Position numbers and translations under genes: made by a program
Assembly (NCBI RefSeq): GCF_016283395.1
Contig: NZ_JAEEMU010000055.1
Coordinates: forward strand, 1-50,424
DNA length: 50,424 bases
Reading direction: 5' to 3'
Source of the DNA: Ruminococcus sp.
GTDB taxonomy: Bacteria > Bacillota_A > Clostridia > Oscillospirales > Ruminococcaceae
The notes under the pieces: generated by a model
Database searches by the model: none
What the model was told of the DNA's origin: nothing
Seen by the model: the letters and a program-made list of their open reading frames with translations, nothing else
In this document: piece by piece, positions 1 to 11,500 of the stretch
How positions within the stretch are numbered: position 1 is the first letter of the stretch
Layout: each line of letters opens with the position of its first letter

Positions 1-858
1 TGACTCAAGTATGATAGCGTGGGAAACTACGTCTCTGGGAGCAAGCTCCAGACGCTCATCATAGTTGTGCATGAAGCGCTCCTTGTGGCAGTTCAGCAGG
101 TAAGCGCCCTCGCCGCGTACTGCCTCGGAAATAAGGAAGCACTCTCTTGTAGCGCGGTTGTTGAAGGCTGTGGGGTGGAACTGAACATAGCTCAGGTTCT
201 TTATCTTTGCACCCATTTCATAGGCAAAGGTTATGCCGTCGCCTGTTGCTATGGCGGAGTTTGTGGTGAACTGGTATACACGTCCGATACCGCCTGTTGC
301 CATTATCATGAAGTGGCAGTTGCAGGTCTCGTAGGAGTCGTCAGCAAGCTTGAGCAGTGCGGAGTAGCCTGTCTTTGTCTGCTTAACGCTGCACATCATA
401 GTGTTCTCCATTATGGTGACGTTGCTGAGCTGCTGAACGTTCTCCAGAAGTGTGGAGGTTATCTCCTTGCCCGTAGCGTCTGCATGGTGGAAGATACGGT
501 GGTGGCTGTGACCGCCCTCAAGAGTGCGGTGGTAGGTACCGTCGGGATTCTTGTCAAACTCCACGCCCAGCTTGATTATATGCTCGATATCCTGTGCAGC
601 CTCGCTTACGAGGGTATGAACAGCTTCCACATTGTTCTTGAAGCTGCCTGCAATGAGAGTATCGTTCTGATGGTACTGGATATTGTCGCCAGGTGAGTTA
701 TAAACTCCTGCGATGCCGCCCTGTGCGAGGGAGGAATTGCAAAGCGGCAGGTCGCGCTTGCACAGAATGAGTATATTGAGCTCACTGGGGAGATTTATAG
801 CCGCGTAAAGTCCTGCTGCTCCGCAGCCTGCTATAATAACATCATAATTTTTTGACAT
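1..858 (-). CDS. nadB: L-aspartate oxidase, N-terminal part (cut by window edge)
   Basis: This FAD enzyme oxidises L-aspartate to iminoaspartate, the first step of de novo NAD synthesis in the cytosol. The 286 codons visible start with the dinucleotide-binding motif GCGAAGLYAA near residue 10. They continue with the family motifs SSLAQGGIA (near 50), HSHHRIFHHADATG (near 130), FHPTAF (near 230) and ISEAVRGEGAYL (near 245), and reach RDVVSHAI close to the edge. The frame stays open to base 1, so the C-terminal part lies outside. The ATG at 856-858 follows an AAAGGACGG ribosome binding site. The HSHHR block and the SSLAQGG form favour NadB over fumarate reductase or succinate dehydrogenase flavoproteins. 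nadA or nadC might follow downstream, outside the window. Confidence 0.9.
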   Translation of the reverse strand, partial: MSKNYDVIIAGCGAAGLYAAINLPSELNILILCKRDLPLCNSSLAQGGIAGVYNSPGDNIQYHQNDTLIAGSFKNNVEAVHTLVSEAAQDIEHIIKLGVEFDKNPDGTYHRTLEGGHSHHRIFHHADATGKEITSTLLENVQQLSNVTIMENTMMCSVKQTKTGYSALLKLADDSYETCNCHFMIMATGGIGRVYQFTTNSAIATGDGITFAYEMGAKIKNLSYVQFHPTAFNNRATRECFLISEAVRGEGAYLLNCHKERFMHNYDERLELAPRDVVSHAIILES

Positions 859-898
859 AAACAAAGTCCGTCCTTTACAGAAAAATCTATACATAGTT

Positions 899-927
899 AT
901 TATAGCACATTTATTGCCGCTTGTCAC
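899..927 (-). promoter_or_regulatory. Promoter of nadB
   Basis: On the minus strand GTGACA (922-927) and TATAAT (899-904) are separated by 17 bases, about 40 bases before the nadB start codon. The spacing and the perfect -10 fit a housekeeping sigma-A promoter. Confidence 0.65.
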
Positions 928-929
928 TA

Positions 930-965
930 AAAATAAAAAAATAATCCCTGCCAATATAAGCAGGG
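930..965 (-). terminator. Rho-independent terminator
   Basis: CCCTGC (946-951) pairs with GCAGGG (960-965) around an 8-base loop. On the minus strand the stem is followed by a T-rich run (930-945). It ends transcription coming from the corA side, just before the nadB promoter. Confidence 0.6.
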
Positions 966-1004
966 AAAGATTTATGAGTATTTTTCTTCTATAATATCTT
1001 TAAG

Positions 1005-1295
1005 CTAAACAATTTTATCAGATGCTGTGCATTTCGCGCTCCCGCATTCATGTATCTCTCCGAAAACTGCAATATAAAAACCAAGAGCACGTTGCAAATG
1101 TATTCTGATCCGGCTTTTAGGCAAATCAGGAACTCTCTCTGCAGACATCTCCTGAACTCTCTCAAGATTTACCTTGATCCTATTACTACTTCATCATCAC
1201 AGGCATTTTTTCTGTATATATGATTGTCCTCTGAAACCCTCTTTTTTGTCTTCAGAGTCAAAATTGGCGATCAAACTATGCTTTATTTCTGCCAT
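1005..1295 (-). pseudogene. Decayed small gene, unknown family
   Basis: An ATG at 1293-1295 with a good GGAGAGG ribosome binding site opens a frame beginning MAEIKHSLIANFD. It stops after about 32 codons. Coding-like sequence then continues in other frames: a short piece CDDEVVIGSR, then a stretch reading NLERVQEMSAERVPD and ending at the stop at 1005-1007. At least two frameshifts would be needed to join the pieces, so this reads as a broken gene of about 95 codons. I do not recognise the family. It lies between corA and a terminator and may have been cotranscribed with corA. A true 32-residue peptide followed by noncoding sequence is the alternative. Confidence 0.3.
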
Positions 1296-1312
1296 TTCCC
1301 TCTCCGTCAGGT

Positions 1313-2239
1313 TTATTTCTTCTTCCATTTAAGCAGCGCAAACGCTGTAACTATCGTAAGGAAACCTGTAAGTGCAAGCGCGACCCAGGTATAGTTGAAC
1401 GGTATATCTCCCGTATTGATACCGTAAAACGCAAACATGATGTTCGGTATCTGAAGTACGATAGTGACGATAGTAAGTCTCCACATCACAAGGTTCAGAT
1501 TATTCGAGATTATCGACGAGAAGCCGTCCATCATACTGGACAGAATGCCTGTGTATATACTTGACATCTCGATCGCCTGCTTCATCTCGATAAGAACGTC
1601 CTCAAGAAGGTCCTGATCCTCATCGTAGAGCTTTATTACTCTGCCTCGAAATATCTTCTCGATAGTCGCTTCATTTGCTTTCAGTGAAGTGGAAAAGTAT
1701 ACCAGTGACTTTTCAAGAGCCAGCAGCTGCATGAGAAGCTCGTTCTTCATAGCGTCATGGAGCTCCTGCTCAGCAGCAGATGATATCTTATCTATCTGTT
1801 TCAGGTAGGTAAGAAAGAGTGCTGCGATCCTGAGAAGAAGCTGGAGCACAAATCTTGTCTTGAAATCAGGTCTGAGATTGCGTATGCCGCCTCGTGCGGC
1901 TTCGTTGAGTATCTGTGTTTCTCTGATAGAGATAGTGAAAACGTATTCGTCCGTAACGATGATGCCCATAGGAAGAGTATAGAAGTTCTTGGTCTTGTCG
2001 TCGCCAATTGCAGATACAGGAGTATCTATAATAACGAGAGTCTGGTCGTCCTCGCGCTCGATACGTGATGACTCCTCCTCATCTATTGCGGACTTAACAA
2101 ATCCGCTGTCAAGACCATAATCCTCTATAAGCTCCCTTACCTCCTGGGGAGTCGGGTCTACCACCGATACCCAGCAGCCTGCTATCGGAGCATCGCACTG
2201 TTTCAGGATACCGTTTTCATAGCAGTAAAAGTTTATCAT
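1313..2239 (-). CDS. corA: CorA-family divalent metal ion channel
   Basis: A 308-residue protein of CorA size (about 316). A long soluble, mostly helical N-terminal part is followed by two C-terminal membrane helices (about 245-267 and 280-303) and a short basic tail. The signature loop after the first helix reads FYGINTGDIPF, so the usual GMN selectivity motif is GIN. CorA proteins form pentameric channels for Mg2+ (also Co2+, Ni2+); some relatives such as ZntB have altered GxN motifs and different ions, so the substrate is not certain. The ATG at 2237-2239 has no strong ribosome binding site immediately upstream. Two short ORFs and a hairpin lie in its leader, which points to control by translation or transcript folding. 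The symbol denotes the family. Confidence 0.85.
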   Translation of the reverse strand: MINFYCYENGILKQCDAPIAGCWVSVVDPTPQEVRELIEDYGLDSGFVKSAIDEEESSRIEREDDQTLVIIDTPVSAIGDDKTKNFYTLPMGIIVTDEYVFTISIRETQILNEAARGGIRNLRPDFKTRFVLQLLLRIAALFLTYLKQIDKISSAAEQELHDAMKNELLMQLLALEKSLVYFSTSLKANEATIEKIFRGRVIKLYDEDQDLLEDVLIEMKQAIEMSSIYTGILSSMMDGFSSIISNNLNLVMWRLTIVTIVLQIPNIMFAFYGINTGDIPFNYTWVALALTGFLTIVTAFALLKWKKK

Positions 2240-2275
2240 ATCATTTCGGCTGTTCCATAGCGGAAAAGCCTTGCT

Positions 2276-2305
2276 CCTTTCGCCGAGATTAACTTCGGCA
2301 AAAGG
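2276..2305 (-). promoter_or_regulatory. Leader hairpin upstream of corA
   Basis: CCTTTCGCCGA (2276-2286) pairs with TCGGCAAAAGG (2295-2305) around an 8-base loop, giving an 11-bp stem in the corA leader. On the minus strand the distal arm ends in AAAGG, the start of an AAAGGAG sequence about 35 bases before corA. No T-run follows, so it is not a terminator. A role in controlling corA is inferred from position. Confidence 0.45.
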
Positions 2306-2317
2306 ACGAGAGCATTA

Positions 2318-2374
2318 TTATCGTCTGCCGAAGCATGGAATATTATTCAAATTCCCATAAGGGTCAGAACTCAT
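2318..2374 (-). CDS. Putative 18-residue leader peptide of corA
   Basis: An 18-codon ORF, MSSDPYGNLNNIPCFGRR, starts at the ATG at 2372-2374. A perfect GGAGG (2381-2385) sits six bases before it, a far better ribosome binding site than that of corA. It is the first ORF on the transcript from the promoter at 2405-2433 and ends just before the leader hairpin. It contains two prolines and ends in Arg-Arg. Translated leaders controlling Mg2+ transporter genes are known in enterobacteria (mgtL, corL); homology is not claimed, only a similar layout. It could be fortuitous, but the ribosome binding site argues for translation. Confidence 0.45.
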   Translation of the reverse strand: MSSDPYGNLNNIPCFGRR

Positions 2375-2404
2375 AATGCACCTCCATAATCAAGATATAA
2401 GATT

Positions 2405-2433
2405 ATTATACCAAATTTCAACATCAATTACAA
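2405..2433 (-). promoter_or_regulatory. Promoter of the corA transcript
   Basis: Minus strand TTGTAA (2428-2433), 17-base spacer and TATAAT (2405-2410). Transcription would begin near 2398, leaving a leader of about 160 bases before corA that holds the small ORF and hairpin. Confidence 0.6.
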
Positions 2434-2443
2434 GTCTTTTTTT

Positions 2444-2480
2444 CAAAAAAAGAGCTGTCAGACAATTGTCCGACAGCTCT
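2444..2480 (-). terminator. Terminator of the giant surface protein gene
   Basis: AGAGCTGTC (2451-2459) pairs with GACAGCTCT (2472-2480), with a further GAC/GTC pair inside. On the minus strand the stem is followed by seven Ts. It lies 35 bases after the stop codon of the surface protein gene. Confidence 0.85.
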
Positions 2481-2514
2481 TTGTGCTTCGATCACTTATT
2501 CATCTTTGAAAGCC

Positions 2515-5500
2515 TTACTGATCGTCGTTCTTCTTTCTTGAACGAGCTGCGAAAGCGCAAACTGCTGCAATACCAAGTACTGCTAATGCTGCTCCTGCTC
2601 CCTCAACACCTGTCTTAGGTGCATCAGTTGTCTTCTTAGTTGTTGTGCTCTTAGCCTTTGTAGTTGTTTTTGCTGTTGTCTTACCAGTTACAGCAGCAGT
2701 TGTAGTTGTAGTAGTTGTTGTCTCTTCTGCTGTAGTGGTAGTAACATCTGTTGTAGTAGTCTCAGATGTTGTAGTTGTGGAAGTGGTCGATGTAGTAGTT
2801 GTTGTTGTTGTGGAAGTTGAAGTTACTGAGAACTCGATACCTCCCTGTGTAACGCTGGTAGTATTTGAAACCTCCTGTCCCATTACATCGGTCACGTTTG
2901 TGGTTGTAGTTGTTGTGCTTGTAGTAGTTGTAGTTGTCGTTGTTGTAGTAGTTGTTACTATCTTCTTGTCGATCATTACAACTGTATCGGAATCTGTCTC
3001 AACTCCGTCAACAGATACAAGCTTACCGTCAGTAACTGTGAACTTCATATCTGTTGCTACTTCGTAGCCTGTAGGAGCAGCTACTTCGTGAAGGATATAC
3101 TGACCGTCCTCAAGAGTTACCTTTGTTGCTGTCTGTCCTGAGATCCAAACCAGTGAATCACCGTGAGACTTTTCAACCTTAGCACCCTGTCCGGCTGTAA
3201 TAACGCCTTCATCGAATTCTACCTTATGACCGTCCTTGTCAACACCTGTAAGTGTAAGCTCGGCACCTTCGACTTCTTCACCAAGGATATCCTGCTTGTC
3301 GATCTTTACAACAGCTGTTGTTATAACTGTTGTAGTTGTCGATGTAGTAGTTGATGTTGTTGTCGTAGTTGTCTTGCTTGTTGTAGATGTTGTAGTTGTA
3401 GTCGTGGTAGTCGTTGTTGTGGTGGTAGTCGTTGTTGTAGTTGTTGTGGTCGTTGTTGTTGAGGTCGTAGTAGTTGTTGTTACTATTCTCTCATCGACCA
3501 TTTCAACTGTATCTGCCGACTTACCGCCCTTTACTATCTTGCCGTTCTCTACTGTGAACTCGATCTTTGTTGCTACTTCATATCCCTTCGGAGCTGCAAG
3601 CTCTTCAAGTGTATATGTTCCGTCCTCTACGTATACAACTGTTGTCTCTGTACCTGACAGCCATACCATTGCATTGCCTACGCCGTTGAGCACTTCTGCT
3701 CCTGCGCCTGCCTTGATCTGTCCGTCCTTGAAAGATACTGTCTTTCCGCCTGATGTCTTTCCTGTAAGTGTCAGTTTAGCTCCGACTACTTCTGTGCCGC
3801 CAAGGTCTACCTTATTGATGTTTACCTTTGCAAGCGTTGTAGTTGTTGTTGTAGTCGTTGTGCTTGTAGTAGTTGTTGTCGTCTTCGACGTTGTGGTTGT
3901 TGTGCTTGTCGAAGTCGTTGTGGTTGTAGTAGTTGTGGTAGTTGTTGTAGTAGTTGTTGTCGATGTTGTTGTGGTAGTTGTTGTTGTCGTAGTTGATGTT
4001 GTCGTAGTTGATGTTGTCGTAGTTGATGTTGTCGTAGTTGTAGATGTTGTTGTAGTTGAGGTTGTTGTAGTTGAGGTTGTTGTAGATGTAGTAGTTGTAG
4101 TGGTAGTCGTTGTTGTAGTTGTAGTTGTTGTGGTCGTTGTTGTTGAGGTCGTAGTAGTTGTTGTTACTATTCTCTCATCGATCATTTCAACTGTATCAGC
4201 TGACTTGCCGCCCTTTACTATCTTTCCGTTCTCAACTGTGAACTCGATCTTTGTTGCTACTTCATATCCCTTTGGTGCTGCAAGCTCTTCAAGGGTATAT
4301 GTTCCGTCCTCTACGTATACAACTGTTGTCTCTGTACCTGACAGCCATACCATTGCATTGCCTACGCCGTTGAGCACTTCTGCTCCTGCGCCTGCCTTGA
4401 TTTGTCCGTCCTTGAAAGATACTGTCTTTCCGCCTGATGTCTTTCCTGTAAGTGTCAGTTTAGCTCCGACTACCTCTGTGCCGCCAAGGTCTACCTTATT
4501 GATATTTACCTTTGCAAGCGTTGTCGTAGTTGTAGTAGTCGTTGTGCTTGTAGTTGTTGTCGTCTTCGACGTTGTGGTTGTTGTGCTTGTCGAAGTCGTT
4601 GTAGTTGTAGTAGTTGTTGTGGTAGTAGTTGTTGTTGTGGTAGTTGTTGTGGTAGTTGTTGTTGTCGTAGTTGATGTTGTCGTAGTTGATGTTGTCGTAG
4701 TTGAGGTTGTAGTAGTTGTAGATGTCGTTGTAGTTGAGGTGGTTGTTGATGTAGTAGTTGTGGTTGAAGTTGTGGTTGAAGTTGTAGTTGTAGTTGTTGT
4801 GGTCGTTGTTGTTGTAGTTGTTACTATTCTCTCATCGATCATTTCAACTGTATCAGCTGACTTACCGCCCTTTACTATCTTTCCGTTCTCAACTGTGAAC
4901 TCGATCTTTGTTGCTACTTCATATCCCTTTGGTGCTGCAAGCTCTTCAATGGTATATGTTCCATCCTCTACGTATACAACTGTTGTCTCTGTACCTGACA
5001 GCCATACGATCGCATTGCCTACGCCGTTGAGCACTTCTGCTCCTGCGCCTGCCTTGATCTGACCGTCCTTGAAGGATACTTTCTTTCCTCCTGATGTCTT
5101 TCCTGTAAGCGTCAGTTTAGCTCCGACTACTTCTGTGCCGCCAAGGTCTACCTTGTTGATATTTACCTTTGCAAGCGTTGTAGTTGTTGTAGTAGTCGTT
5201 GTGCTTGTAGTTGTTGTTGTCGTCTTCGACGTTGTGGTTGTTGTGCTTGTCGAAGTCGTTGTGGTTGTAGTAGTTGTGGTAGTTGTAGTTGTAGTTGTTG
5301 TTGTGGTGGTTGTTGTGGTGGTTGTGGTGGTAGTTGTTGTGGTAGTTGTTGTGGTAGTTGTTGTGGTAGTTGTTGTGGTAGTTGTTGTTGTAGTTGATGT
5401 TGTTGTCTTGCTTGTAGTAGTAGATGTAGAAGTTGTAGTCGTTGTGGTCTTGCCTGTAGTTGTTGATGTTGAAGTACTTGTTGTTGCCTCAGCATCGCAA

Positions 5501-8500
5501 ACTTCAATATGATTACCGCTCTTGTCTACTATGTAATAGCCTTCCTCAGATGTCTTGTCAGGTGTCTCCTTGAGAGCTTCACCCTTTGCATCAACTATCT
5601 TGCTGTCCTTGATAGTGAAGTTGAGTACGGAAGTAATGATATCATAAACCTTTCCGCCGTCCTCGAACTTGTCACCTGTTTCCTTCAGTGAGTAGTTACC
5701 GTCCTTGAGTGCTTTTACGAGCTTTGCAGAGTCGCCTGACACCCACTGGATACCGATGACCTTACCGTCACTGTTCTCGACCTTTACGAAATCGCTGTCA
5801 TTCTTGTTTGCTTCAAGAATTGTCTTCCAGTCGATGTCGGAGTTTGTGAGCTCAAGCTGAGCACCCTTGATCTCCTTCTCGCCTGTGATATCGCTCTTGC
5901 CGATCGTAAACTCGTTAGGAGCGTCCTCAATAATGATAGTTGTCTTGTCCTCGGACATAGAAGTCTTGCCTGTTGTGGAAGCTTCTACGTTCTTGACCTT
6001 ACCGTTTTCAAGTGTGAATGTGAACTTTGAAACTACATCGTAACCGTCAGGTGAAGCAGTTTCAACAAGTGAATACTTACCGTCCTTCAGGAACTCGAAG
6101 TTTGCGGAATTGCCGTCGAATTCAGTCTCCTTGACATCTTCGAGAGCCTTGCCGCCGTTGATCTTAACGCCCTTCAGTGACTGACCGTCCTCAGAGATGA
6201 GCTTGAACTTAGCCTTGCCTGCCTCTTCGGGGATCTCTTCACCGCCCAGTGCCTTCTTGTCGATTGTTATTGTTGACTTTGTGTCGAATACTTCAAGAAC
6301 CTTGCCGTCCTTTGAAACCTTTGCATCGCCGTCTGTCTCAACGTCAACATTCTTTACGATACCGTTCTCGATATCGAATGTGAACTTTGTTACTGTTGTG
6401 AAGCCGTCAGGTGCTGCTGTTTCTTCAAGGCTGTACTTACCGTCCTTGAGTCCTGTGAACTTTGTACCGTTGCCTGTGAACTCTGTTGACTTGACTTCGC
6501 CGAGTGCCTTACCGTCATTGATAGTCACACCCTTGAGTGTCTTGCCCTCGTCCTCTGCTGTGAGTACAAATGTTGCTCCGCCTGCCTCAGCTGGAATCTC
6601 TTCTCCGCCGAGTGCTTTCTTGTCGATTGTTATTGTTGACTTAGTGTCGAATACTTCAAGAACCTTGCCGTCCTTTGAGATCTTTGCGTCACCGTCTGTC
6701 TCAACATCAACGTTCTTTACGATACCGTTTTCGATATCGAATGTGAACTTTGTTACTGTTGTGAAGCCGTCTGGTGCTGCTGTTTCTTCAAGGCTGTACT
6801 TACCGTCCTTGAGTCCTGTGAACTTTGTACCGTTGCCTGTGAACTCTGTTGACTTTACATTACCAAGTGCGTCACCGTCATTGATAGTTACGCCCTCGAG
6901 TGTCTTGCCCTCGTCCTCTGCTGTGAGTACAAATGTTGCACCGCCTGCCTCAGCCGGAATTTCTTCTCCGCCGAGAGCCTTCTTGTCGATTGTTATTGTT
7001 GATGACTTACTGTCAAATACTTCAAGGACCTTGCCGTCCTTTGATATCTTTGCATCGCCGTCTGTCTCAACGTCAACATTCTTTACGATACCGTTTTCAA
7101 TATCGAATGTAAACTTTGTTACTGTTGCATAGCCGGTAGGTGCTGCTGTTTCTTCAAGGCTGTACTTACCGTCCTTGAGTCCTGTGAACTTTGTACCGTT
7201 GCCTGTGAACTCTGTTGACTTAACTTCACCAAGAGCCTTACCATCATTAATGGTTACGCCCTCGAGTGTCTTGCCCTCGTCCTCTGCTGTGAGTACAAAT
7301 GTTGCACCGCCTGCCTCAGCAGGAATTTCTTCTCCGCCGAGTTCCTTCTTGTCGATCGAGATGACTGACTTTGTATCGAATACTTCGAGAACTGTTCCGT
7401 CCTCGGAAACCTTTGCATCTCCGTCAGTTTTTACCTTTACGTTTGTAACTGTGCCGTCAACGATGTCAAATGTAAATGTTGTGATAGTTGTGTAGCCGTC
7501 AGGAGCTGCTGTCTCTTCAAGGCTGTATGTACCGTCAGGGAGATATTCGAGCTCAGCTGCATTGCCGTCGAACTCAACTTCCTTAACGCCCTTGCCGAGT
7601 GCCTCGCCGCCGTCTACCTTTACACCTTCGAGAGTCTGATCTCCCTCAGCTGTAAGCTTGAACTTAGCTTTGCCTGCACTTTCAGGAATAGGCTCGCCGC
7701 CTACTTCCTTCTTGTCTATCTTGATGATAGGAGCGTCCTCGACTACGATCTTCTTACCGTCAGGAGAAACTGTAGTTCTGCCTGTTGTAACTGCATCGCT
7801 CTTTGTAACGATACCGTTCTCAACTGTGAATGTGAAATCAGTTATTACTGAATATCCTGTAGGAGCTGTATCCTCTCTGAGAGTATACTGACCGTCCTTG
7901 AGGAATTCAAATTCTGCTGCATTGCCGTCGAATTCTACAGAAACTGTATCGTCTTCAACAGCCTTGCCGTTTACCTTAACGCCCTGGAGACTTGCGCCCT
8001 CATCGTTTGCGATAAGTGTGAACTTAGCCTTGCCTGCACTCTCGGGGATAGGAGTTCCGCCAAGTGCCTGCTTGTCTATTTTAATAGTAGACTTTGTATC
8101 AAATACTTCAATTGTCTTTCCGTCATCTGATACCTTCTTGTCACCGTCTGTTACGACTGATGTGTTCTTTACAACACCGTCTTCTATTTCAAATGTGAAT
8201 GTTGTGATTGTTGTGTAGCCATCAGGAGCTGCTGTCTCTTCAAGGCTGTACTTTCCGTCAGGGAGATATTCGAGCTCAGCAACGTTTCCGTCGAACTCTA
8301 CTTCCTTAACGTCCTTGCCGAGTGCCTCGCCGCCGTCTACCTTTACACCTTCGAGAGTCTGATCTCCCTCAGCTGTAAGCTTGAACTTAGCCTTGCCTGA
8401 CTCCTCGGGGATAGGCTCACCGCCTACTTCCTTCTTGTCTATCTTGATGATAGGAGCATCTTCAACAACTATCTCACCGTTTTCGCCGATGTATGACTTT

Positions 8501-11500
8501 CCGTTAGTAGTTGTCTCTACCTTTGATACCTTACCCTTTTCATCAACTGTGAAATTGAACTTTGTTACTACTGAGTAGCCTGTAGGAGCTGTATCCTCTA
8601 CGAGAGTATAGCTGCCTGCTGCAAGATATTCAAAGTCAACTGCGTTGCCCTTGAACTTTGTCTCGTTTGTATCCTCTGTTACCTCAGTGCCGTTGATCTT
8701 AACGCCCTTGAGGCTTGCACCCTCATCGTTTGCGATAAGTGTGAACTCTGCCTTGCCTGCACTCTCAGGGATAGGCTTTGCACCGAGAGCTTCCTTGCTG
8801 AGCTTTACGATAGGAGCATCTTCAACTACGATGTTGCCCTTTTCGTCCTTGTAGGATCTGCCGTTTGTAGCACTCTCTACGCTTTCAACATTGCCGCCCT
8901 TGACAGTGAACTTGAACTCTGATACTACAGAGTAGCCTGCGGGAGCTGTATCCTCAACGAGGATATATTCGCCGTCTTTAAGTCCCGTGAATGTAGATGT
9001 AAGACCGCTGAACTTGTACTCCTTGACATCGCCTAGCTCTTCGCCGCCGTTGATGCTTACACCCTTGAGTGTTGCATCGCTGCCTGATGCCTTGATAGTG
9101 AACTCAACTTCACCCTCAGCAATATAATCGCCGCCAAGTGCCTTCTTGTCAAGTGTGATAGTACCCTTCTTTGTGTTGAGGAGATACTCGCTTGCACCGT
9201 CGCCTGCGATGATACCGTCCTTGATGATTATTGTCTTAGGCTCAGCAGCCTCATAACCCTCAGGAGCTTTCTCTTCTTCAAGGAGGTACTCACCGTCCAT
9301 AAGACCAACGAATACCTTTGGATTTTCACGCTTTGAATTCCACTTTGCTGACTCGCCGACCTTGATGTTCTTTGCGCCTACGATATCCTGTACTGCCTTA
9401 TCAGAAGCCTTTACGAATGTGAGCTTCATATCAGCACCCTTGCCTGCTGCGTCAGGTGTTGTATTTCCTACTGAATCGTAGTACTTGTATATGCTTATTT
9501 CGGAAATACTGTCTGTGATAACGATCTCATCGCCGTTCTTAACAGTAAAACCTGTTGTGTCTGCACTCTTTAATGTAACTTCGCCGTTATTGATCTCGAA
9601 TGTGAATGCTGACTCGACCTTGGCAAAACCATTGGGGGCTGCTGTCTCCTTGAGGACGTACTCGCCGTCATCAAGGCTGGCAATATTAACAGTGCCGCCC
9701 TTGAAGGAAATGGTCTTATTGTCAGTGGAAAGGATAGCTGTGCTGTCCTTGAGATCTTCCTTATTGTCAGAGCTCTTTGGCTTTAACAATACTCCATAGT
9801 TATCAATTTTTTTATTGCCCTTTGAGCAGTGGATAACACATTCTGTTCCATCGTCCAGCTTAACGGTATAATCACCTTCGTACATACCTGTTATGATAAG
9901 CTGATCTGTTGCACTGCCCTCATATAAATATGTGTTCTGCTTGCTGCCTGTATTAACAGCCTTGCCGTTAATACGTATATGATTCATTGTCTTTCCGCGG
10001 ACTGTGAATGACTGTGTACCGTTGAGCTGTATCTCAACGCCCTTGTCATTATAATCATCGCCGTCTGAATCGGCTGCTTCACTAACTTCACCTATTATGT
10101 CATAGGATTCATCTTCATCAAGTGCGATAGAAACGTTTCCGAGAGAACCATTATCTGTTCTCGAAAGCTCGAACTCAGCACCTTCAACTATGTTGCCGCC
10201 AATATCAGCCTTACTTATTTTTATAGTCTGGATATTGTCGTAAAGTGTTACTGTATCCTGTGAGGCTCCTGTGTCCTTGCCGCTTGTCATTGCAAGTCTT
10301 CCGTTTGTATCCTTTGAGATAACGAAAGTCTTTGAAGAAGCTGAAAGGTAACCTGTAGGAGCTGAAAGCTCTTCGATAGTGTAAGTACCGGCAGGGAGAC
10401 CAGTGAATGCTACATTTGAACCTGTTGTAGTGAATTCGTATGCAGCATTCTTGTCTGATGCGGTATTCTCTATTGCGTTTGAAGCAAGCTTGTATGCAGC
10501 GAGCTTTGAATCAACACTTTCGAGCTGTATACCGTGTCCGTTATCTGTAAAGTACTGTACGTCCTTTGCAGTTACAGCAGACATATCTATCGGCTGATCG
10601 TATTCATCAACACCCGTGAGTCTGAGGAGAGCTCCCGAAACAGGTGAATCTACGCTGCCAGAAACAGTTCTTGCCTTACGGATAAATGCTGTATAAACTT
10701 CATCAACAGCTGTTATTGAAGCTGTTTCAGAGCCTGACTTATCCTTTGCGATAACTCCTGTAGTATTATCGGAAGTTACCTTGCCGTCGCTTACAGTGAT
10801 AACTGTAGACTTTATTGGCTGACATCCCTCGGGAGCATTTTCCTCGCTGAGGATATACTTGCCGTCAGGGAGTCCCTTTAAAGTGAGATCGGTATCAACT
10901 GTTGTCCACTTGATAACAGAACCGCTGATAACGGGCTTGCCCTCTTCAACGCTCTTGCTGTCAAGATTTGATGTTACGCCGCTGAGTGTCTCACCCTCCT
11001 GCTCCGGAGCATCAAGTGTGAGAACCATATGCGCACCGCTGATCTTTTCGCCTGCGTTCTTTACGCTGTAGCCGTCAGCAGTTGTATCTGTGATCTCGGT
11101 AGTATCCTTGACCTTTGAGAAGGTAACGTCTGAGACCTTCTTTTTCACAGGTCTTTCCTTTGAGAATGAGAAGTAAGGATAGAAATGAGCTTCAGCCTTT
11201 GTGTACTCAATGCTCTTAGCGATTATGCTTCCCTCATTGTTACCGCCGTCGTTGGTGTATGAAGCCTTCGGAGCAACGATATGACCGCCGCCGAATTTAA
11301 AGTTTACTTCTGTTGAATCAGGGAAATTCCATACGAAATTCATTCCTGCATCAAGGTTTATCTGACCGTTCTGAGTAGTCTCACTGTCACCGAGCGCATG
11401 GAAAGCAGTTGTGTTTTTTCCTGCCTCAACACCTGCGAACTCAACAAGCTTGAATCCGCCCTCACCGTTTCCGTCGAAAGCAAGATTTGCTTTTTCAACA

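Noticed and set aside
19..696. Plus-strand open frame of 225 codons at the window start
   Set aside because: It lies opposite nadB, whose frame carries clear family motifs.
3340..5480. Short repeated units that could look like a CRISPR array
   Set aside because: The units are 12-base Thr codon strings in frame within a gene, without unique spacers or cas genes.
5163..5507. Minus-strand frame of Gln/Leu/Pro-rich sequence
   Set aside because: It is another frame of the Thr minisatellite inside the surface protein gene.
3236..5512. Long plus-strand open frames coding for poly-valine opposite the surface protein
   Set aside because: They are the antisense reading of Thr codons (GTN opposite ACN), with no ribosome binding site and no protein-like composition apart from the mirror of the repeat.
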